This document shows, piece after piece, positions 1 to 4,854 of a DNA stretch of 5,901 nt (position 1 is the stretch's first letter; each line of letters opens with the position of its first letter). Below the pieces are notes generated by a model. The model ran no database searches, was not told the origin of the DNA, and saw nothing but the letters and a program-made list of their open reading frames with translations. A program made the position numbers and the translations under genes. Origin of the DNA: JBEHYA01 sp048498415. GTDB taxonomy: Bacteria > Pseudomonadota > Alphaproteobacteria > UBA9219 > RGZA01. The DNA lies in NCBI GenBank assembly GCA_048498415.1, contig JBEHYA010000103.1:1-5901 (forward strand), written 5' to 3'.

Positions 1-993
1 GGCGCATACGCGAATGCTCGCTGCCGGGCAGGCGACTCTCGATGACCCTGCGTACGTCGATCGGCTCAACGCTTTGATCGACGCATCGAACAGCGCGAGT
101 TTGAGATCGGCATGTTCGGCGCGTTGGATCGCGCGGCGGATGCCTTCGGCTTCGATTGAATCCGTGGTCTCGCGCAGGCCCGCGGTATCGGCCAGCACCA
201 CGGCGTAGCCGGCAAGGTCTAAATGCACTTCCACCACGTCGCGCGTGGTGCCGGCGGTTGCCGATACAATGGCCGCATCGCGGGCGGCGAGCGCGTTCAA
301 AAGGCTTGATTTACCGGCATTTGGCGCACCTACAATGGCGATATGAAAGCCATCGCGCAGGCGCTCGCCGCGGCGGTTATCGGCCAGGTGCGCGGCGATT
401 TCTTGCGCCAGTTTTTCGATATCGGCTTTGCGTTGACGCGCGAGATCGGCCGGCAAATCCTCTTCCGAAAAATCGATATCGGCTTCCACATGGGCGAGCG
501 CGCGCAGAAGTTGCCGGCGCCATTCGTCATAGAGGCTCGAGAGGCCGCCTTCCATCTGGCGCAGCGCCTGCTTGCGCTGGGCTTCGGTCTCGGCGTTGAT
601 CAAATCCGCGAGGCCTTCGGCTTCGGCAAGATCCAGCTTGCCGTTCATGAACGCGCGGCGGGTGAATTCACCGGGTTCCGCCATGCGTAAATTCAGTTCG
701 CTTAAACGCGCCAGCACCGCCTTGATGATCGCGCGGCTGCCATGCACGTGAAGCTCGGCCACATCTTCGCCTGTAAAGCTATTCGGGCCTTTAAAATATA
801 GGGTTAGCGCGCGGTCGATTGCCTGCCCTGCCCCGTCTTTCAGCGTGGCGAGTTCAGCGCGGCGGGGTGGTGGAAGTTGGCCGGAAAGCGCTTTCAACGC
901 CGCGCCCGCTTGTGCGCCGGAGATGCGCAGCACGGCCACGCCCGCTTTGCCGGGAGCGCTTGAGAGCGCGTAGATGGTATCGGCATTCGTCAT
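1..993 (-). CDS. mnmE: tRNA uridine-5-carboxymethylaminomethyl(34) synthesis GTPase MnmE (3' part beyond window)
   Basis: MnmE, with MnmG, installs the carboxymethylaminomethyl-type group at C5 of the wobble uridine (U34) of certain tRNAs, using GTP hydrolysis and a folate one-carbon unit. The 331 visible residues show, in order: an N-terminal folate-binding domain beginning DTIYALSSAPGKAGVAV (residues 5-21) with FTGEDVAELHVHGS (73-86); the conserved GEFTRRAFMNGKLDL stretch (108-122) leading into the helical domain; and an inserted G domain with P-loop GAPNAGKS (222-229), switch motif TAGTTRD (246-252) and DTAG (269-272). The NKxD motif would fall a few residues past the window edge, and the C-terminal Cys motif is also outside. 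ATG at 993 is preferred because the family usually starts a few residues before (D)TIYAL. In-frame GTG at 1002 and ATG at 1008 lie in the adjoining repeat. No clear Shine-Dalgarno precedes 993. It is probably the last visible member of a leftward operon with the ferredoxin. Residues 306-325 look unlike the family, so an indel there cannot be excluded. Confidence 0.95.
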   Translation of the reverse strand, partial: MTNADTIYALSSAPGKAGVAVLRISGAQAGAALKALSGQLPPPRRAELATLKDGAGQAIDRALTLYFKGPNSFTGEDVAELHVHGSRAIIKAVLARLSELNLRMAEPGEFTRRAFMNGKLDLAEAEGLADLINAETEAQRKQALRQMEGGLSSLYDEWRRQLLRALAHVEADIDFSEEDLPADLARQRKADIEKLAQEIAAHLADNRRGERLRDGFHIAIVGAPNAGKSSLLNALAARDAAIVSATAGTTRDVVEVHLDLAGYAVVLADTAGLRETTDSIEAEGIRRAIQRAEHADLKLALFDASIKALSRSTYAGSSRVACPAASIRVCA

Positions 994-1001
994 GTTATTC
1001 A

Positions 1002-1078
1002 CGGACATTCCGGCGCAAGCCGGAATCCAGTTTTTCGATCCGCAAAAAACTGGATACCAGCTTTCGCTGGTATGTCCG
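1002..1078. repeat. 77-bp inverted pair of REP-like units forming a cloverleaf
   Basis: An outer stem cggac (1002-1006) / gtccg (1074-1078) encloses three perfect hairpins that abut with no unpaired bases. Arm 1 (1007-1026) is an 8-bp stem with loop GCAA. Arm 2 (1027-1053) is a 9-bp stem CCAGTTTTT/AAAAACTGG with a 9-nt loop. Arm 3 (1054-1073) is an 8-bp stem with loop TTTC, which is GAAA on the other strand. The element is two 34-nt units in opposite orientation around the 9-nt centre. They match at 29 of 34 positions; four of the five differences form two compensated base pairs, and the fifth changes GCAA to GAAA, both GNRA loops. Palindromes of the type ATTCC(G/C)GC...GC(C/G)GGAATCCAG are widespread dispersed intergenic repeats in proteobacteria. 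The element fills the gap between the ferredoxin stop (1081) and mnmE start (993). I see no target-site duplication and no terminator-type T tract directly after the outer stem. Confidence 0.85.
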
Positions 1079-1080
1079 TC

Positions 1081-1410
1081 CTATTCTTTGATTGGTCTTT
1101 GCGCATCACGCAAAATCAGGTGCGGGGGCGCAGCGGTATTATTTTTAATTGATAATAAAATGGCATCTACATCGTCGCGTGTTTTGGCGGAATACCAGTG
1201 GCCTTCAGGGTAGCTGACAATCACGGGGCCAAGCTCGCAGCGGTCGAGGCAGCCGGCGGTGTTCACGCGCGTGCCTTCAAGGCCTAATTCCTTGGCTTTT
1301 TCCTTCATGTAATTGCGTAAGCCTTCGGAGCCTTTGGCGGCGCAGGAGCCCCGCTTATGGCCGTCGGGCCGCAAATTGGTGCAGCAGAAGATGTGGTGAT
1401 TGTAAAACAT
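1081..1410 (-). CDS. thioredoxin-like [2Fe-2S] ferredoxin (Shethna/COG3411 type)
   Basis: A 109-residue small cytoplasmic electron-transfer protein of the thioredoxin-fold [2Fe-2S] ferredoxin family, related to the NuoE C-terminal domain. The start MFYNHHIFCCTNLRPDG resembles the family's opening strand and first ligand loop. The four likely cluster ligands are C10, C23, C54 and C58 (spacing C-X12-C-X30-C-X3-C), within CCTN, GSCAAKG and AGCLDRCELGP. C9 is an extra cysteine beside the first ligand. The segment GPVIVSYPEGHWY (61-73) and the acidic helix after it are also typical of the family, and the length is near the usual 100-110. The ATG lies 2 nt after the TAA of the upstream DUF6489-like gene with no strong Shine-Dalgarno, so translation is probably coupled. 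The stop is 3 bp from the cloverleaf repeat. Its redox partner cannot be told from the sequence; co-transcription with mnmE is suggestive only. Confidence 0.92.
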   Translation of the reverse strand: MFYNHHIFCCTNLRPDGHKRGSCAAKGSEGLRNYMKEKAKELGLEGTRVNTAGCLDRCELGPVIVSYPEGHWYSAKTRDDVDAILLSIKNNTAAPPHLILRDAQRPIKE

Positions 1411-1412
1411 TC

Positions 1413-1646
1413 TTACTTACGAACGCCCGCCTGGCCCCAGAACATTTTCTGCATCTGTTCCATGTTCTGCATGCCAAGCGGCACCCATTGCTGGATCAGG
1501 GCCTGCGGGTCCATGGCTTTGATGTTCGCGATCATCTGCGCCTGGAGTTCCTGCATCACGGCTTCCTGCATGGGCGCCACATCGGGGAGGCCGAAAAAGC
1601 TGCGCGCTTCTTCCGGCGTGCATTCGACGTTCATGGTGATTTTCAT
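1413..1646 (-). CDS. DUF6489-like small conserved alphaproteobacterial protein
   Basis: A 77-residue protein without a known function. It opens MKITMNVECTPEEARSFFG, then LPDVAPMQEAVMQ, a predicted Gln/Met-rich amphipathic helix (about 25-45), DPQALIQQWVPLG (46-58) and a C-terminal MEQMQKMFWGQ (62-72). This layout (CTPEEAR.FFGLPDV, a central helix, an aromatic QMQKxFW end) is what I recall for DUF6489, a short family of alphaproteobacteria; the assignment is from memory of the pattern. No signal peptide or membrane segment is visible. The ATG at 1646 has AAAGGGG (minus-strand sense, 1656-1662) 9 nt upstream as a plausible ribosome binding site. It is the first gene of the leftward group and sits 2 nt from the ferredoxin gene, implying one transcript. 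The amphipathic helix could mediate oligomerisation or binding to a hydrophobic surface, but that is only a guess. Confidence 0.82.
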   Translation of the reverse strand: MKITMNVECTPEEARSFFGLPDVAPMQEAVMQELQAQMIANIKAMDPQALIQQWVPLGMQNMEQMQKMFWGQAGVRK

Positions 1647-1747
1647 TCTGTATAGCCCCTTTATGTGAAGGTGATTGCAAGATATAAGCCGCCCGCCTAC
1701 CCTTTGGAAGCGTTTCCCTTAAACCCCTTTTATAAAGCGCGGTTTCC
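1647..1747. promoter_or_regulatory. Divergent promoter spacer between DUF6489-like gene and dienelactone hydrolase gene
   Basis: These 101 bp separate two divergent gene starts and must hold both promoters. On the plus strand a TATAAA at 1731-1736 is a good -10 candidate, 11 nt before the ATG at 1748. No -35 at normal spacing is convincing; the nearest, TTTGGA at 1703-1708, is 22 bp away. No Shine-Dalgarno precedes the plus-strand ATG, so the transcript may have a very short leader. On the minus strand AAAGGGG at 1656-1662 looks like a ribosome binding site, and no confident -10/-35 pair was found. No long dyad or riboswitch-like structure was seen. Confidence 0.4.
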
Positions 1748-2449
1748 ATGCCCCCTTTCAATGCGCAGATCCCCAGTTCCGACGGCAAAAGCTTTGGCGG
1801 GTACCTGGCCAAGGCGGAAAATCCGCATGCGCCGGTGATCGTCGTCATTCAGGAAATTTTCGGCGTCAACAAGGGCCTGCGCCAGATGTGCGACCAGTGG
1901 TCGAAGCAGGGCTACCACGCCCTCTGCCCCGACCTGTTCTGGCGCATGGAACCCGGCGTGGAACTCAGCGACGCCGTGGAGGCCGAGACGCAGAAGGCGT
2001 TTGATTTTTATAAGCGCTTTGATGTGGATCAGGGCGTGAAGGATTTGATGAGCGCGGTTCAGTATGCCCGCAGCTTTGACAGCGCCCGGGTGGGCACGAT
2101 TGGTTTCTGTCTGGGCGGCAAGCTGGCGTTTTTGATGGCGGCGCAATCGGACGCCGATGCCAATATCAGCTATTACGGCGGCGGGATCGACCAGCTGCTG
2201 GACACGGTGCCGCAGATCAAAAACCCTTTATTAATCCACATTGGCGAGAAGGACGAATATATCGGCCCCGCCGCGCAGGACAAGATTTTAGCCGCCGTGG
2301 CCGCAAACAAAAAAATTGAAGCCTACACCTACCCCAACGCGCAGCACGCGTTTGCCCGCGTCAACGGCGTGCATTTCGACCGCGATGCCGCCGACATCGC
2401 CAACACCCGCTCGCTGGAATTTTTCAAGAAGCATTTAATGGGCGGTTAA
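1748..2449 (+). CDS. dienelactone hydrolase family protein (alpha/beta hydrolase)
   Basis: A 233-residue cytoplasmic alpha/beta hydrolase of the dienelactone hydrolase (carboxymethylenebutenolidase) family, whose type enzyme opens dienelactone to maleylacetate in chlorocatechol breakdown. Visible family marks: VIVVIQEIFGVN (30-41) with the conserved glutamate at E36; the nucleophile elbow GFCLGG with C121; the acid D169 in GEKDEY; and the histidine H200 in AQHAF. So the Cys-Asp-His triad is complete, and the length is normal for the family (about 230-240). The central segment from residue 46, CDQWSKQGYHALCPDLFWR, is typical. There is no signal peptide. ATG at 1748 is chosen because it places E36 where the family has it; it lacks a Shine-Dalgarno. 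No catechol-pathway genes are near, and many family members have unknown substrates, so the true substrate is open. It stands alone on its strand and meets the convergent glycosyltransferase gene in a 4-bp overlap of stop codons. Confidence 0.93.
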   Translation: MPPFNAQIPSSDGKSFGGYLAKAENPHAPVIVVIQEIFGVNKGLRQMCDQWSKQGYHALCPDLFWRMEPGVELSDAVEAETQKAFDFYKRFDVDQGVKDLMSAVQYARSFDSARVGTIGFCLGGKLAFLMAAQSDADANISYYGGGIDQLLDTVPQIKNPLLIHIGEKDEYIGPAAQDKILAAVAANKKIEAYTYPNAQHAFARVNGVHFDRDAADIANTRSLEFFKKHLMGG

Positions 2450-3690
2450 GCCCTGCCCGGCTCGCCGTAGACGTGACGAAATACCGTTTCAGCGCTTTCC
2501 GCCCATTGCGGCCACCGTGTGCGCCGGATCGGCGCGCGGGCCGTGCGTTTGGGTGTGGCCAAAATCCCTTCCACCAGGCTGTTCTTGTCGCCGGCCCTGT
2601 AAAAGCGCGTTTCATCGCTGGCGATTTCACGAAAGACCGGAATATCACTGGCGAGCACGGCCACACCATTGGCTTCGGCTTCGATGATCGGCAGGCCGTA
2701 ACCTTCATCGATGGACGCCGCAAGAATTGTGTCCACATGGGCATAGAGCGCATGCAAGTTTTCATCTGAACAGTCATCGAGCCAGAACAGGCTGCGGCCA
2801 CGCAGGGGATGTGCTGTAATGCGGGCCGCCAGTTTTTCCGAGAGCCAGCCGCGCCGCCCTACAATCACCAGTTTCACGCCGGGGTTCTTTTGCCATACGG
2901 CATCAAAGGCATCGAGCGCGAATGCGTAATTCTTGCGCGGCTCAATCGTGCCAACCATGAGGATAACGGGCCCCTCCTCCCAATTGCCGCTCACAAGCTG
3001 CTGCACATCGCCGGCCGGCATGGTCGTTTTGAAATCATAACCAAGCGGAATCACATAGGCTGGCGGCCGGGACGCACCCCCCGTGAGGTGCCTGTCGACG
3101 TCCCGCTTGACCGCCTCCGAGATGCAGAAATATGCCGTGCTTAAACGCGCGCTTTCCTGCCACCAGATGCGAAAGGCGTCCACCAAGGCAGGTGTAAAGA
3201 ATGCCGGGTGATTAATGGGCAGCAGGTCATAGACCAGCGTATAAACGGCCGTGCCGGCCTCTTTCATGCGCGCGATCTTTTTCCATGGCTGATAATTCCA
3301 TGTGGCATCAGCAAGAATGAGCGCGGCCCCCGCCTCCCCGTGCCAGCGCGGCCCCCGGCGCAGCGGGTTGGTGAAAATACGTACCAATGTTTTGACGGGT
3401 TGTGGAACAAGACGGAAGAGCCAGCGCCACCGGCTTCGTGTGCGGAGCCTGGCGGCAGGCGGTGGCGTGTCCAGCTTTTCCAGCGGCACCTGGCAGTAGC
3501 GCGCGCCGTCAAAGTAAACCAGATCGAAAGCGATGCCGGCGCGCGCGCAATGTGCGGCAAGATGTTTGCCCAGTTGCCGGACCACGCGCTGGATGCCACT
3601 GGTAAATGGCGCCTGCAAGGTGGAGGTTGCATCAAAATAGATGTGGCGCAGCGCCCCGGATTTGCCATAAAACACTTTATTATCAACCAT
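2446..3690 (-). CDS. GT4-type (GT-B fold) glycosyltransferase
   Basis: A 414-residue glycosyltransferase that probably adds a sugar to a lipid-linked or cell-surface glycan on the cytoplasmic side. The N-terminal half shows IYFDATSTL and SGIQRVVRQL (31-40), a loop typical of GT4 enzymes that use GDP-sugars, followed by a basic stretch (about 81-118) and VYTLVYDLLPINHP (149-162). The C-terminal Rossmann-like half has ILMVGTIEPRKNY (243-255), the phosphate-contacting region of the family; VKLVIVGRRGW (272-282); and the EX7E motif with E329 and E337 in DEGYGLPIIEAEANG. No signal peptide or clear membrane helix is seen, and the basic stretch could attach it to the membrane surface. The start ATG overlaps the end of gmd by 8 nt (ATGGTTGA), with GAAAGAAG (minus sense, 3697-3704) 6 nt upstream, so it is translationally coupled to gmd. 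This coupling suggests a donor derived from GDP-mannose, such as a GDP-6-deoxyhexose. Acceptor unknown. The tail after about 378 is Arg-rich. Confidence 0.9.
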   Translation of the reverse strand: MVDNKVFYGKSGALRHIYFDATSTLQAPFTSGIQRVVRQLGKHLAAHCARAGIAFDLVYFDGARYCQVPLEKLDTPPPAARLRTRSRWRWLFRLVPQPVKTLVRIFTNPLRRGPRWHGEAGAALILADATWNYQPWKKIARMKEAGTAVYTLVYDLLPINHPAFFTPALVDAFRIWWQESARLSTAYFCISEAVKRDVDRHLTGGASRPPAYVIPLGYDFKTTMPAGDVQQLVSGNWEEGPVILMVGTIEPRKNYAFALDAFDAVWQKNPGVKLVIVGRRGWLSEKLAARITAHPLRGRSLFWLDDCSDENLHALYAHVDTILAASIDEGYGLPIIEAEANGVAVLASDIPVFREIASDETRFYRAGDKNSLVEGILATPKRTARAPIRRTRWPQWAESAETVFRHVYGEPGRA

Positions 3691-4732
3691 TTACAACTTC
3701 TTTCAGTTCGCCGGCCGCGACGCGGGTCATATCGGCTTCGGCCATCATTTTCACCAGCGCGGCGAAGTCCAGACGGCGTGTCCAGCCAAGTTCGGTCTGG
3801 GCGCGCGTGGCATCGCCATGACGCGCGGGAATTTCACGCGGCCGGTAATAATCCGTGCTGACTTCAACGACGAGCTGGCCGGTTTTGCGGTCAAAGCCCT
3901 TCTCGTTCAGCCCCTCCCCGGTGAAAAGGATGTCAAAGCCATAATGCGGCGCGGCGGTAGCAATGAACGTGCGTACACTGCGCGCTTCGCCCGTGGCAAA
4001 AACGAAATCGCTGGGTGTGCCCTGCTGCAGCATACGCCAGATACCGTCCACGGTATCACCGGCAAAACCCCAGTCACGCTCGGCATTCATGTTGCCAACC
4101 AGCAGCGGCCGCTGGCGGCCGGCACGGATAAGCGCAAGTTCCGAGGTAATCTTACGCGTGACAAATTCCCGCCCGCGCAAGGGACTTTCGTGATTAAAAA
4201 GAATGCCGGCGCAGGCATACAGCCCATAGGCATCGCGATAACGCCCGGTCATGAGATGGGCGGCGAGCTTGGCCACGCCATAGGGATTTTGCGGGGCAGG
4301 GACGGTGGCTTCATTTTGCGGCATGCCGGCGGTAGCCCCAAAAATCTCGGAGGTCGAAGCCTGAAAGAAACGGGTTGTCGGACTCAGGGTGCGGATGGCA
4401 TCGAGGATACGCAAGGGGCCGATGCCATCCACTTCCATGGTCTGAACCGGCCGCTCGAAGGAAGCGGCAATGAAACTTTGCGCGGCGAGGTTATACAGTT
4501 CATTCGGTTTAATGCGCGCAACCACGGTGCGGATGCTGGCTTCGTTGGTCAGATCCATTTCGACCAACTGGACGTGGGCCCGGATGCCAAGGGCATCGAG
4601 CCGCCAACCGTTAAAGCGCGCAAGGGACCGGCTGGTACCATAGACTGTATAGCCTTTGGCCAGGAGGAGGGCGGCAAGGTAGGCGCCATCCTGTCCGCCA
4701 ATGCCGGTAATAAGGGCAACCGCGTTCTGCAT
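3683..4732 (-). CDS. gmd: GDP-mannose 4,6-dehydratase
   Basis: A 349-residue NADP-dependent extended short-chain dehydrogenase that converts GDP-D-mannose to GDP-4-keto-6-deoxymannose, the branch point to GDP-L-fucose, GDP-D-rhamnose, GDP-perosamine and related donors. Visible marks: the nucleotide loop TGIGGQDG (9-16, where most relatives have TGITGQDG); ELYNLAAQSF (78-87); STSEIFG (126-132) with catalytic T127 and E129; YGVAK with Y151 and K155; FNHESPLRGREFVTRKIT (179-196); NAERDWGFAGD (216-226); and DYYRPRE near 294-300. T127, E129 and Y151 keep the spacing of E. coli T132, E134 and Y156. It is somewhat shorter than the 373-residue E. coli enzyme. ATG at 4732 is preferred because it sits right before the first beta strand and has GGA 6 nt upstream; an upstream in-frame TTG at 4768 would add 12 residues. 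It is first in a two-gene operon with the GT4 enzyme. No 4-reductase is present here to finish the sugar. Confidence 0.95.
   Translation of the reverse strand: MQNAVALITGIGGQDGAYLAALLLAKGYTVYGTSRSLARFNGWRLDALGIRAHVQLVEMDLTNEASIRTVVARIKPNELYNLAAQSFIAASFERPVQTMEVDGIGPLRILDAIRTLSPTTRFFQASTSEIFGATAGMPQNEATVPAPQNPYGVAKLAAHLMTGRYRDAYGLYACAGILFNHESPLRGREFVTRKITSELALIRAGRQRPLLVGNMNAERDWGFAGDTVDGIWRMLQQGTPSDFVFATGEARSVRTFIATAAPHYGFDILFTGEGLNEKGFDRKTGQLVVEVSTDYYRPREIPARHGDATRAQTELGWTRRLDFAALVKMMAEADMTRVAAGELKEVVNG
3697..3704 (-). promoter_or_regulatory. Ribosome binding site of the GT4 gene inside gmd
   Basis: The minus-strand sequence GAAAGAAG lies within the last codons of gmd, 6 nt before the ATG at 3690. 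It fixes that ATG as the glycosyltransferase start and, with the 8-nt overlap, supports translational coupling. Confidence 0.6.
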
Positions 4733-4854
4733 GTATGTTCCGTCGAGGATGGCTCCTTCATCGCGCAAATGGGCGGATTTATCAAGGCTTTATCGCTTCG
4801 TACGCGGCTGTTTTTCGGCTTTTAAACACAGGCCGCTTATGTAATATGCTGGCC
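4733..4854. promoter_or_regulatory. Divergent promoter spacer between gmd and the unrecognised plus-strand gene
   Basis: These 122 bp must drive gmd leftward and the next gene rightward. On the plus strand TAATAT at 4842-4847 is a good -10 candidate ending 7 nt before the ATG at 4855, so transcription could start at or next to the start codon; the -35 region (about 4819-4824) is weak. An imperfect inverted repeat, gcggctgt (4804-4811) against acaggccgc (4828-4836) with one bulged base, lies just upstream and could be an operator. On the minus strand AT-rich GATAAA sequences around 4780-4800 are possible -10 elements, but no pair at good spacing stands out. Confidence 0.4.

Noticed and set aside
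156..690. Long plus-strand open frames (156-599, 343-690) with one overlapping minus-strand frame
   Set aside because: They lie over the mnmE coding sequence, whose protein motifs are clear; the overlapping frames have no recognisable domains and reflect GC-rich codon bias.
1027..1053. Rho-independent terminator from the T-rich arm CCAGTTTTT
   Set aside because: The T run is inside the stem rather than after a GC-rich hairpin, and mnmE follows at once on the same strand.
1002..1078. tRNA gene suggested by the cloverleaf
   Set aside because: There is no D-loop or T-loop consensus, no normal anticodon arm and no variable region; all arms abut and the two halves are inverted copies, so it is a repeat.
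819..1213. Plus-strand open frames reading through the repeat (for example DIPAQAGIQFFDPQKTGYQL)
   Set aside because: Peptides of this sort are the well-known spurious translation of palindromic repeats; the rest is antisense to mnmE and the ferredoxin.
1730..2146. Minus-strand open frame of 138 codons
   Set aside because: It is antisense to the dienelactone hydrolase gene, whose catalytic motifs are complete.
4733..4768. Upstream TTG start for gmd (12 extra residues)
   Set aside because: The extra residues do not resemble GMD N-termini; the ATG at 4732 sits just before the first strand and has a fair ribosome binding site.
3818..4825. 335-codon plus-strand open frame
   Set aside because: It is the antisense shadow of gmd; gmd has every catalytic motif, while this frame shows no domain and lacks a plausible ribosome binding site.
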